Source: Gnetum montanum (Eukaryota > Streptophyta > Gnetopsida > Gnetales > Gnetaceae). Taken from it: a DNA stretch of 64,000 nt. This document shows, piece after piece, positions 47,659 to 58,165 of this stretch (positions within the stretch are counted from its first letter, which is position 1; every line of letters begins with the position of its first letter). The notes beneath the pieces were generated by a model. It was not told the DNA's origin and did no database searches. It saw nothing but the letters and a program-made list of their open reading frames with translations. Where the stretch lies: positions 150,124-214,123 of the forward strand of contig MNCI01017705.1 in the NCBI GenBank assembly GCA_015680685.1, given 5' to 3'. The position numbers were made by a program, and so were the translations under genes.

Positions 47659-48109
47659 NNNNNNNNNNNNNNNNNNNNNNNNNNNNNNNNNNNNNNNNNN
47701 NNNNNNNNNNNNNNNNNNNNNNNNNNNNNNNNNNNNNNNNNNNNNNNNNNNNNNNNNNNNNNNNNNNNNNNNNNNNNNNNNNNNNNNNNNNNNNNNNNNN
47801 NNNNNNNNNNNNNNNNNNNNNNNNNNNNNNNNNNNNNNNNNNNNNNNNNNNNNNNNNNNNNNNNNNNNNNNNNNNNNNNNNNNNNNNNNNNNNNNNNNNN
47901 NNNNNNNNNNNNNNNNNNNNNNNNNNNNNNNNNNNNNNNNNNNNNNNNNNNNNNNNNNNNNNNNNNNNNNNNNNNNNNNNNNNNNNNNNNNNNNNNNNNN
48001 NNNNNNNNNNNNNNNNNNNNNNNNNNNNNNNNNNNNNNNNNNNNNNNNNNNNNNNNNNNNNNNNNNNNNNNNNNNNNNNNNNNNNNNNNNNNNNNNNNNN
48101 NNNNNNNNN
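47659..48109. other. Assembly gap (451 N)
   Basis: Run of N. It removes the N-terminal coding part of the DUF247 gene. Open frames that appear to cross it are artefacts. The true gap length is unknown. Confidence 0.99.
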
Positions 48110-50161
48110 GTAGATAGCAAACGCTGGCCTGCACTGGCACTTCTGCAGGGAGAAGGCTATCGTCGCCAGACAGTGGTGCACGATCTGCTCAAGATAGAGA
48201 ACCAAATTCCACTTTGGGTTGTCAGGAGTGTGGCCACACATCTCCCCGGATGGGAGCCCATTGCCAATGCAGAATTGTCACAATTGGTTGATATGCAGAA
48301 AGTTTTGGAAAGCCTCTGCCCTTTCTCTATCTTCGATTTCTCAGATACGGTACTGAGGTTATTTCAGGCGAAGGGGTTGCGGATTCCCGAAACAAGCAGA
48401 AGGAGACGCTGCTACCACGAGTATCGAGGTACTCTTAAGTCTAATTTAAGCATCATCTTCTTTTTTTAACACAACTTAATTCAACATAATTGAAATATAA
48501 ATACACTTCAAAATATATATTCTTGCTTTATAATTTAGCATTGCTTATTATCAGATCTAAAAGTCTTAGCTTCTTCGGCCAACACCTCGTAGCAAGGTGG
48601 ATGTGACGTGACCCACTCAAACTAAATTTGAAAAGTTTTATTTTTTGGATATGATCTGACGAGAACATTATAAATCTGGCCTGATATTTTCAATACAATA
48701 CTGACCCTTTGGTTTTTAAAAATGTGTATTGGCTGCGGAGAAGGTACACTGTTGGACATATTGCTGCTATTCAGCCTTGGAGAGACCCCCGAAAAGATGA
48801 ATGAAGAGAACGAAAAGACAAACGAGAAGACATTGCCAGGGGGAGAGACAAAGAGAACAAAATTTCAATGGAAGGTGTTTGTGGAGCTTGTGAAGGTAGT
48901 GGTACGTCCCATCTTGGATTTGCTTGTGAAGATATTCAAGAAGGTGGAGTTGGGATTGTTGATGGAACAGTCAGTGCTACCAGTCCAAAACTCCACGCCG
49001 GTCAGTTTGGTACAGAGAAGCTTGAAGGTCCTGGCCATGGTTGTAGCGGCAATGGTCACTGTGTTGCTGCCGTTGGTGGCGTTGCCGTTTATGGTTGTTG
49101 TGGCAGTGGGCACGGTGTTGCTGGCGTTGGTGGCGTTGCTGTTTATAGTTGTTGCATTCATATGGCAACCAGCCATTTCAGTCAATCTGGAAGCGCATGC
49201 CGTCCTAGAATCAGGTGTGAAGCTGAATGGCTCAACCAGCCCTGCTGGTATCCTGTCTGCAGTGTATTGGAGAGAAAAAGGGGCCCAACTGGGCTTGCCT
49301 CGCACTCGGGTAGACGAGCTTGGCATGGTGGCTCTCTGGAACATGGTCGCCTTAGAACAGCTGAATCCCGCCCTAGAACAGCTGAATCCTGCCTTAGAAC
49401 AGATGAATCCCGCCTTAGAACAGCTGAATCTCGCCTTCAAACAGCTGAATCTCGCCTTAAAACAGCTGAATCCCGCCGCCGTAGAACAGCTGAATCCCGC
49501 CGTAGAACAGCTGAATCTCGCCTTAAAACAGCTGAATCCCGCCGTAGAACAGCTGAATCTCACCTTAAAACAGCTGAATCTCGCCTTGAAACAGCTGAAT
49601 CCCGCCGCCGTAGAACAGCTGAATCCCGCCGTAGAACAGCTGAATCTCGCCTTAGAACAGCTGAATCCCGAGCATGCAAGGAGGCGGACCCCTCTCTGCA
49701 ATTATGTGTGCCTCATGAGCGACCTTCTGGGGTCCGCCGATGATGTCTTGCGTTTGGAGGACGAGCAAATTATCGAACACGTTGCTTCTTCCTGCACAGA
49801 TGATGTGGTGCAGATATGGCAGGATCTCAAGATTTTAGCCACCACCAGCGGCGCAGACACAGACGACACGTCCATACTCACAGGTCTGGACACGCACAAG
49901 CGCGGAGATGAAGGCGAAAGTTCGTTGTCGGATCCCGAGCCAATCCGACGCGCACATACCTCGCTCTCCACGTTTGTGAAGTCAAGGCAGCGTCTTTGGT
50001 ATGCGCTGAGACGCCCCAAGTCCTGGCTCAGCCTTCTACGCAGCCAGTATCAGTCCAACCAATGGCTGGCTATGTCCACAGTCGCAGCAGTTGCTCTTCT
50101 GTTGATGACTGGAGCTCAGGTTTTCTGCTTGTTTTATAAATGTCCTGGCACAAAAGGATAA
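48110..50161 (+). CDS. DUF247 membrane-anchored protein with 15 heptad-like repeats, 5' end missing
   Basis: Two exons: 48110-48428 (5' end in the gap) and 48744-50161, joined in phase 1 (GAG-type donor gtactc, acceptor gaag). DUF247 proteins are plant-specific, mostly of unknown role; grass members act in self-incompatibility. Exon 1 has the hallmark DLLKIENQIPLWVVRSV. Exon 2 has AHAVLESGVKL, LGLPRTRVDELGMVALWNMVALEQ, then after an inserted repeat array CNYVCLMSDLLGSADDVLRL, EQIIEHVASSCTDDVVQIWQDL, and the C-terminal membrane anchor WLAMSTVAAVALLLMTGAQV. Two additions are unusual: 15 units of about 7 residues (LEQLNPA) at 49350-49671, and a strongly hydrophobic duplicated stretch (49033-49160). 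No stops interrupt either exon, so it is probably a real gene. Confidence 0.8.
48429..48743 (+). other. Intron of the DUF247 gene
   Basis: 315 bases, starting GTACTC and ending GCGGAGAAG. Position chosen because the joined frame reads HEYRG-TLLDILL without a shift and both sites are in phase. It contains SINE copy S6. Confidence 0.6.
48472..48592 (-). repeat. SINE copy S6, diverged
   Basis: The minus strand starts GAGGTGTTGGCCGAAGAAGC, with a weak B box near TTTTAGATCTGATAA, then AGCAATGCTAAATTATAAAG, as in S4 and S5. It lies in the DUF247 intron. Confidence 0.55.
49033..49160 (+). repeat. Duplicated hydrophobic-coding segment
   Basis: Two neighbouring units of about 51 bases with a shared GTGTTGCTG(C/G)CGTTGGTGGC core encode VTVLLPLVALPFMVVVA and GTVLLALVALLFIVVA. 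Together they could span a membrane. This segment is not part of the usual DUF247 layout as I know it. Confidence 0.7.
49350..49671 (+). repeat. 21-base minisatellite coding LEQLNPA repeats
   Basis: Fifteen units of CTTAGAACAGCTGAATCCCGC type; two have an extra codon (AAVEQLNP). Unit variants alternate LEQLNP, LKQLNL and VEQLNP in blocks, suggesting block duplications. It has no stop in this frame, in another plus frame (RTAESRL...) or in one minus frame (CSTAGFS...), which creates long overlapping frames that are not genes. Confidence 0.92.
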
Positions 50162-53100
50162 CACCCACCCTGCCTCCCCGCCTCCCTAATGCCATCGCTG
50201 CCTGCGCTCGCTTTCATCCAGTGGTTTTATTTTCATTGATGAGTCTTCCTCTTTCTTTCCTGTTTTAACCGTTGATGTGTGCCGGGTTATTTGTACAGAG
50301 ACGTGTGCCAAGTTGCCAACTACTACTTAGATGTATGTATCAAGTTTTATATGTGCAAAGTTTTATATACCTTCATTTTTGATATCCCCTATGCTTAGGT
50401 AATTCAACTTTGTTTAGCCCATTCTACTCAAAGCTTGTATCAAGTTTCTATTCAACTGCATTCACAAAACAACAAAGCATAGTTTGCATTCTTCTTTACT
50501 TGAAAGAAGTGAGTGGTATCCTCAAAGCTTAACTTATTCATATATATCTTAAATATGGAGAACAAAATAAATATCAATGGTGTTGAACAACTTAAAGCCC
50601 ATAGGGTTAGCAATTATAAAGCACCAACGCTGAATGCAATTTAACATTCAATAGCACTTAGAGAGATGGTTGCACAACCTAGGTTTAGAAAGAAAAAGTT
50701 TATGCTTTTTGATGCAAGCTATACTAATCATTCTATTTGGAGTAATGTTTTCTCGCTTGAAATACAAGCCATTTCTCTACCTATTGTAGTGATACAAAAG
50801 TGTAGAGTCGATCCTCTTTATTTAAGAAGAGGCTACCATGTACCTTGAGGAACTCTTCCTAGTGTATAGTGGAAGCCTAACACTAGCATGATCAGGAATG
50901 TTTAGGATTTTAGCCTACACATGGAATCTTCCTAACCTTCAAAAGAGTCAGAAGAACACAATGATTTTCCATCGTTAAAAACTAGTTCATCCTTAGATCC
51001 ACTTGTCTCAACTAGCCAAGCTCACATTCACTTATATACACATACACACACATATATAGGAAACCATTATAACTCCTTTTGCAAAGTGATAGAACTAGGT
51101 TGATCACTTCTTATAACTCACAATGACAACTCACTATAGTTTTGGGTACATAATTGTGTAATCAAACTTTTCATATGTCTAAGAGAATGTCAGTCCTCTT
51201 AAGTATCTTTTACTAAAGAGGTGTCTTGTTGATGCAACAAGAACTCTATCTTGTGATCTAGTCCATAGCCATTTGTATAGAAATTTCTAAGAGAAGAAAT
51301 CCTTCATTCCTTTATTGTTTCAATAGTTGATAGTTTCCAGATGTTTAACTACTTTGTAATGACTCTAGAGTTGAACTTCTTTAGCATAGAAACATAAAAC
51401 ACAAGATGAATCTTTGTTAAATAGGATAATAATGGGATTTTTAGAAAAAAAAAATGTAAATTTTTTAATTTTAGTTTTAGACTACATGTGATTTCTAGGC
51501 TTTTGTCACCCATTAACATTATTTTTTAATCAAACCCTAGCATGTCCTTGTGGGTATAAATACCTAGTAACCCTTTGATTAGAAATCATCTAATTGCATT
51601 GCTAATATTTGGGAGATAGAAATAGATAGGGAGGCCTTAATGAAGTAGGAGAAGAAGCTATAACCCAAGCATGTGTAACCTTTCTAGATCTACATAAGTT
51701 TCCTATTCTTCTCTTAGCATTTTGATTTTAAATTATGTTAGATCTAGTTATTGATTTCATAATTTCGCTTAGGGTTGGAGCCATTTTAGAAGAATTTAGC
51801 CACAAGAGGGTTTGCCAGTGCTTCATTTCAAGTAAGGAAATTTATTATAACTACTTTGCTTTTCGAATTCAAATTCTTTAAGGTTACATACACATAAATG
51901 TATTTTGGTGATGGCTTATTTCATTAATTTCTTCAAGATGTTTCTCAATAAATCCAATGTTTGATCTAAGTTTCTGCATGTTAGATTTATTGTTGTTTCA
52001 ATTTTTATTCCATTTTGATAAATTCATATAGTTATTTAACTTGTTTTTATTTTGAAGGCATTAATTTTAGGAAGTATATTCTAATATAATGTATTAGCTT
52101 AGCTTTTGATCTAGAACTAAGAGAGGAAGAGAGAAGAAAAGTCAACATGTAAAATTAATTTAAAACTTGATCTAACAACTTTAAAATTTCGTAGAAACTT
52201 GTTGGTAACACCTAAAACTCATATGTGATTTGATGTTAGGTTAAGCGAATCGATTATGGTTGAACATTGAAAATTTGAAAATGCATATTCTTTCCTCACC
52301 ATGTTGAGTTTTGTTATATGGATTATGTTAATATAATTGCTGCTAATGTTTTATGTTTTTTTTTAATGCTTATGTAGATAAACTTTTTCGATAAGTATGT
52401 TTAGTTAGTTGGAGCTAGCATAAAAGGGAAGGCTAATTGGTTTTAAGGAAATCTTGGAAATCTTGAAGTCCTTTACTATTTACAGTAGTGAAGCCATTAT
52501 GTATGTGGCCCCTTTTCCATGCATGAAAGAGGAGGGATTTGAGGAAGACTCAAAGTAACTTCTATTTCATATAAGTTACATGAATGGTTTCTTAGATGGT
52601 TTGGACATGTGTAAAGAAGATTAGGTAAGGAGCCTATAAAAATGATTGCTATATCATTGTTCAAGGAAAACCATTGAAATGAAGACCAATAATAACATGA
52701 ACAAAATGATTGAAGATAAAGGATAATCACCCAGAGTCTTAATGGAATAAGCATTATCTGTCAAACTCATTTTTGTTGGTAGAATTTGTTGATTTGGTAA
52801 TGGTTTCTAAGACCCTTGATATTGGTGTTTTTAAAAATTGTCATTCATTATTAATTATTTGAAAGTGAACTTCCTTTTTCAATATAACATCTCTTAAATT
52901 TTGAAGGGTTTCTTATTTTGTTGAATTGTTGAGTCTTCCATTGATTTTTAAAAAAGTTAAAAAGAATATTATCTCTTGAATTAGACCAATCAATCATTTT
53001 GAGACCCTAGCTAAAACTAGTGGTTTTCGTAGAATTCAATATATGATTAAGGTAGATCTTCATTTGCTTAAGTAAGAAATTATTTTGTGTGATAGTGGAA

Positions 53101-53214
53101 TTGATTATGTGCAAAAGGTTGTTTATTATAATCTTTGAAATTTATGTTACTATTTTCATTATGTTTGATTTATGTTCTTTTATATTATAAAAAAAGGCTA
53201 TGCAAGCACATTAG
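50162..53214. other. Intergenic DNA
   Basis: The first few hundred bases are likely the 3' untranslated region and flank of the DUF247 gene. The rest is AT-rich with no supported gene or RNA. A GGGTATAAATACC (about 51553) resembles a core promoter or a decayed LTR, but nothing downstream supports a transcript. Confidence 0.45.
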
Positions 53215-53736
53215 CACCCTTTGGACATCTAACGCTTTAGATAATTAGGTTGTGATTATGCTTGTCATTGTCTTCCCAATTACCACTTATGTTAATTTAA
53301 TTAATATGGTTAAGTGCGATTGAGGCATAAGATGTTTATATTTTTGTTATAATTTTTTATCATTAAAAACATTAAAAGAATAAAGTAAGTAAAATATTAA
53401 ATGCTAACTAATCAATGAAAATTAAAGGTAATCTAAGCTATCTTAAATGTAGAGTATATGTTCCTACTTTTTATACTCATCCTAATGTTGTTGCGTTACC
53501 AAGTTTTTACTATTGGGTGTACCAAGTATTCACTACTGGGATTGCCAAGCATTAGTGATGAGTGAGTAAGTAAAATATTAAATGCTAACTAATCAATGAA
53601 AATTAAAGGTAATCTAAGCTATCTTAAATGTAGAGTATACGTTCCTACTTTTTATACTCATCCTAACGTTGTTGCATTACCAAGTGTTTACTATTGGGTA
53701 TACCAAGTATTCACTACTGGGATTGCCAAGCATTAG
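53215..53736 (-). mobile_element. RE6, left part: LTR of an older TGATGA-family element
   Basis: R/U5-like LTR sequence with CATTGTCTTCCCA and repeated ACTA(T/C)TGGG-type units around CCAAGT. It was split by RE5, whose target duplicate ATTAG is at 53732-53736; the other LTR half begins at 63205. The left limit is eroded and approximate. Confidence 0.55.
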
Positions 53737-53746
53737 TGATGAGTGA
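53385..53746. repeat. 181-base tandem duplication across the RE6/RE5 junction
   Basis: 53385-53565 and 53566-53746 are near copies with about five differences. The left copy ends ...CATTAGTGATGAGTGA, so it already includes the ATTAG target site and the first ten bases of RE5's LTR. The duplication therefore arose after RE5 inserted, or is an assembly error. Confidence 0.85.
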
Positions 53747-54601
53747 CTAGGTACCCCTACACCCAACTATATGAATATGAGCATGTACGCATGATCCGGT
53801 CGAACTCTGTAGATGGACTAGTTGTGGTATCTAAATAATCACATGTTGATCACAGTTTGTTGTCTTCCCACCTGGACTAGTATTTTCTTTGTCACATATG
53901 GTTTACTCCAAAGTGAGGTCAATGATGGGATCCTAAACTAATGTTACTCCTAGAGACAATGGGGAACAATCTTAATGATCCTAATGGACAATGGAAAATG
54001 AAATCTATGCTATCCTAAGTGCAATGAGCATCCATCCTTAATCATCCATACGCATCTTGGACCTCGTGTACTACTTCTGGGATTACCAAGCGCACATTAC
54101 TTGAGCACTCCTAGATACACTACTAGGTTATCAAGTAGTTACACTTAAATGTTCATGAGTAAGTCGTACTCATTCCGCGTTAAGCAATAGGTAGTGTAAA
54201 TGACAATAAAGGAAATATGAAATAAAAAGGCAACAATAAACAATTAACAATTAAAGTAATTAAAAGCTAAGTGAATGCTGCAATGATGGAGTAATCTCGA
54301 TCTTTATTGCTAATCATGTATGTATCCAAGTACGTCACACTCGAACAAAGGTTCCATATAATTACAATCATCACATTGTGGGCATGCACTTGAAAAGAAA
54401 CTGAAAATTAACTAAAAACTAACAAAAAGACTCTACCCTTAGACTTACCAACCGCTTCCTTTCCTATGCACTTGAATGTTGTATTTATAGGCCTACACAG
54501 GAATCATGATATCGTGTATTCGATATTGTTATCTAGGCTATGATATCATGTACCGAATATCAAGGATTCAATATTAGGGCCTGGCAAACCACGATTCATC
54601 A
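53737..54601 (-). repeat. RE5 3' LTR
   Basis: 865 bases, TGATGAGTGACTAGG to ACGATTCATCA in plus view. On the minus strand the U3 has GATATC palindromes (CATGATATCGTG near 54506, TGATATCATG near 54541) upstream of CTATAAATAC (54490-54481). Homologous to both parts of 62015-63204. Confidence 0.92.
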
Positions 54602-54612
54602 TACCCCCATGA
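54602..54612 (-). other. RE5 terminal polypurine tract
   Basis: The minus strand reads ATCATGGGGGTA before TGATGAATCG. Same as RE2 and RE6. Confidence 0.8.
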
Positions 54613-54789
54613 TTGAATAGCAACTCATCCTCTAGTTAGACAAAAAATGAGCATGAGTTCAATTGATTACACAGTGGATAGGTATGAGATTATTGACTAA
54701 CTAGGAATTACTCATGCCACAGTGTCGGATTGAACTAAACAAAATTGGGACACAAACACAGAATTACAAAAAGCAAAATTTGTTGGAAC

Positions 54790-57584
54790 TCATGTGGTTC
54801 TTGGTGATGGTGGCTCCTCCATGGGTCTCTTCCCCTTATCTTGTGCTCCAGGTTTTGGAAATGGATGTCTCTGAAGGAGCGCTTGGAGCTTTTCTTCTTT
54901 GGTTTGAGGATCCTATGTCGTCCATGGTGATACTCCAATGTTTGATGGAGTCGACACCTCCCATGGGCACAACAGTTGTGGGAACATCTAATTGAATTTC
55001 ACATACCAAGCTACAAACAACCATCATTCCTCTTCATAGGCTCTGGCTTTATCCTTGAATTCTTGGTAGTCCATGAGCCGTCAAGCCGAATCTTTCACGA
55101 CATCTTTCTATCCTTGGTATCTAGTCTTGACCATCTTTCATTTAGAATTTGCTACTTCTAATCTCTATAATGTGTTCTTGTGTTTAGCAAATTTTGTTTC
55201 ATATTTAGCGTAGGTGGTTTCTACCTGCTTCTCCAATTTTGTTCTTAGTCATCCTGCTATTAACATGGCTAAGTTGCCATATTGCAGGTTTGCCAACTCC
55301 ATATACTCCGTGAGATCTTATATCTACAGTTCCCAACTTTTCAATTCTACTTGGTGGGCTAAGGCATAAGTATCCAATATGGTCCACCAATCAGCGTTTT
55401 GAGCATTGAGAGTGTTAATGTGGGCTTTGGCCATATGGATTTCTTTTTCAATCACGTATTTGTACATCCCCACCTAATCTCTGAAATGCTCTTTGAGCTT
55501 CTCATGTCACTTGGCCTCATTCTGCCATGCGCTTATTTCAATCGCTATCTTCTGGCAGATCGTGCGTACCTTTTCCATTGAGAGGGTTCTGTTCTCTTTG
55601 GCCAAGAGATTCATATCCTAGTTGACCCTTATTAATTATTCTCACAATTGCTGAAAATTTTCCTTGAGAACATTCTTTTGTTTTTCTACTATGGTCAACC
55701 GGAGATTTTTGGTGGTGAGGTATTTATTTTCTTCTTCTGAGACCTTGAGTGCTTTGGCATGTGCATACGTTTGAGCTTATTCCATGAAAGCATTTCAATC
55801 AGCCTTCTCTTTTTCCTCTACCACTTTTTTATTCTCTTCTAATAATTTAGTTAGTTGCTCTGTCTGAAATAATTCTAGCTGGTCTGCAAGGATGAATTGG
55901 AATGGATCCTGTTGTGTAGCTTGCAGGGTGATGAGCTTTTCTTGGAGTTTGTTTAACTCCTCCTCTACATGTTCGGCCCTGACCTCTGCCATAACCAACT
56001 TCCCTTTTGTAGAAATTAGATTTGACTGTGTTGTTGTGACATCTTGAGGGATGTCAAACAAAGACATCATCACTTGTCCTATCTGTAGCAATTGATCTAG
56101 AACATCCTCATGATCTGTAGGAGTCATTGAGGGATTGGCCAATGTTTAAGCATCGTGTGCTCTTGTAAAATCTACTAGTGGCACAATAGGGACATTAAAT
56201 GATTCTTTTATGTGGTCTATGACCACTTTTGCTGCTCCCAATGCATCCTAGTGTTACATGGCCACTACTGTGGTGCCTTCACTAGTTACACTTGAAAGGA
56301 TGCAGTGTTTCCAAAGATCTATTGTGACCAATGTGATTCCCCTCCTCCTGTTTGGATGGACACCTCACCCCATGCACGATCAATTAAGACTATGGATCGT
56401 ACAACATCATTAATGACCCTGAAGAGATTGGCTTAATCATGGCTTCCCCAACTGATCGATTCAGTGATGGCCCTGAGATGACTTATCGACGTTTGATAGT
56501 CTTGCAATAATGATGGAATTTGGTCTTGTTGGCCTGTAGGTTATGTGCTAGGCCCCGCTTCTTGTTGTTAACTAGGCCTTGTATATAGAAGTTGGCTAGG
56601 CCCTATAGTTTGAAGTGTAGTGGGCCCCATTGTCTATTCTTGCTCAAGCTTCATTGTCTCACCAACATTTTTCCTTGGCACTAGTGGCTTTAGTAATTTA
56701 GCAAATGAGGCATTTTGAGCCTTTTTGGGGACATCATTGATGTACCCTAGAATTCTAGCATGTCAGCACAGCTTCATAATTAGGTAGAGAAAAGGTAATG
56801 TGAACTTCCCTATCTTACATTCTTCAAATCACCTTAAAATTTCTATGAGATATAGATGGGGTAGGTTCTCATCAACCTTGCCCATTAAGATGACACTTCC
56901 TCTAGCTACATAGGTGGAAATTTTGTTCAATCCTTTTGTTGGGAAAATGTGATATGTGCCAATTTTGAAGTAGATCCTCTCTTCAAGTGTGAGCTCTCGA
57001 TATGCTTTATCCTCCTTACTGTACGTCTTTTTTAACCATATCTTGCACATATCCACATAAGAGCAAGTGGACAAGTGAGCAACCTTGGGCCCTGTATTTG
57101 AAAGATTCAACACTTCTAAAATAGCCTTGGTAGAGAAATCAATAGAAATCCCACCAATATCAATGATGGCGCCTTCTTCCTTGTTGTGCCAAAATTGGTA
57201 CATCTCCCCCAGGTACCAATCACCACTCTCAGAGAGAACAACCCACAGTGGAGATCCTTTAAGTTGGTCTTTGACTGCCTCAAGGGAAAATTCAGTAAAA
57301 GTTCCAAAATTGAGTTCCACAATCATAGCTACTGATGTGGACCTTTCATAAATTGCCTAAACGCATTTCAAAGACAACGTGAGATGTTGTCCCTATTCAA
57401 GTGCCCTGCTGTCTCCACCTTCAGCATGCCCTGATTGCATAGTAATAAGAGGTTCTTGATGAATGTTGAATGATTATGCCTCCTGCTCTGCATGTTCTTC
57501 GGGAGGTGCTTGGCCTCTATCTCTCCTTGGCCATTTGGATGCACGCTGAGAGGGTCCTCCTTGTTGTCCTCTTTTAGGGGCCAT
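54790..57584 (-). pseudogene. RE5 3' ORF, about 930-residue coiled-coil protein of unknown role
   Basis: Best copy of the family's 3' gene. Start ATGGCCCCTAAAAGAGG at 57584 (MAPKRG, basic, possibly a nuclear signal), directly after a splice-acceptor-like TTGTAG. A conserved globular region follows (57326-56829: ELNFGTFTEFSLEAV, SPLWVVL, GDWYLGEMYQF, LEERIYFKIGTYHIFPTKGL, LPHLYLIEIL). Next a poorly kept linker, then a long coiled coil (56142 to about 55480: HEDVLDQLLQIGQVM, LVMAEVRAEHVEEELNKL, then heptad-like Leu/Lys/Glu sequence). It ends MEEPPSPRTT and TGA at 54792-54790. RE1 has the same ends. Several stops break it. No membrane span, so a classical envelope role is not supported. Function unknown. 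Confidence 0.65.
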
Positions 57585-57834
57585 CTACAATCACATGGGA
57601 CCAATTATCAGTAAGGTTATTTACAAAACTAGACTAATACCTTACTCCTTCCCTTAATAAATTCATTTCTTTCTTAGTGTGATTTAGAGTTAGAGATTTC
57701 CATGAAAATTCCCCTAAAATTTTTGATATTGGGCCCAATTTTGATTAGGTGACTCCAAAAAATAATTTTCATGGTCTAGGTGAAGAAATAAAATTAATTT
57801 GGCAAAATTTTTTAGCATTTTTAAGCTCACTTAC
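57585..57834 (-). other. RE5 candidate leader intron
   Basis: Donor TCAAGG/GTAAGTGAGC (GT at 57834-57833) and acceptor TTGTAG (AG at 57586-57585), 250 bases, AT-rich. The donor context GCCCAAA(A)GG(A/T)TATTAT(C)AAGG is also present in RE1 at 3916-3935. The acceptor abuts the start codon in both. Confidence 0.5.
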
Positions 57835-58079
57835 CCTTGATAATATCCTTTGGGCAACGAAAAATTTCAAAAAAACTATGTGCCACTTGAAGCATACCCT
57901 TCCCCCATTACTAAGTTAAATACTCCAGGTTTAAGCAAGTTCAATCAAAACAAGAATCAGAGCATTAATGAGCAAGTTATTGATGGTTGAATGATAGGTG
58001 CGCTAGCTAAAAAATTCGTGGAAGAAAATTTCAGCAACTTCCCTCACATGAACAGTGAAAAATGACATTGACATGTGTG

Positions 58080-58165
58080 GGGGGTCCATATATATAGTTT
58101 TTATAGACATGATATCATGTATCCACTAGCATGGACCCAATATCACATTAGACCCAATATTGTGT
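58080..58165 (-). promoter_or_regulatory. RE5 candidate internal promoter
   Basis: On the minus strand two AATATTG/GATATTG motifs (58159-58130) and GATATC (58116-58111, in ACATGATATCATGT) precede AAAAACTATATATA (58103-58089). The 3' ORF starts about 510 bases on. RE1 has the matching arrangement about 535 bases from its ORF. The layout imitates the LTR U3. Confidence 0.45.

Noticed and set aside
47575-48241. Four open frames of 168-197 residues across the gap
   Set aside because: They consist almost entirely of unknown residues from the N run.
48865-49743. Two long open frames (278 residues minus strand, 291 residues plus strand) overlapping the DUF247 exon
   Set aside because: They stay open only because the 21-base repeat has no stop in those frames. 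They show no family resemblance, while the DUF247 frame has conserved motifs on both sides of the array.
52497-52754. 85-residue minus-strand frame in the intergenic region
   Set aside because: No recognisable domain, no neighbours or splice context, and AT-rich composition like its surroundings.
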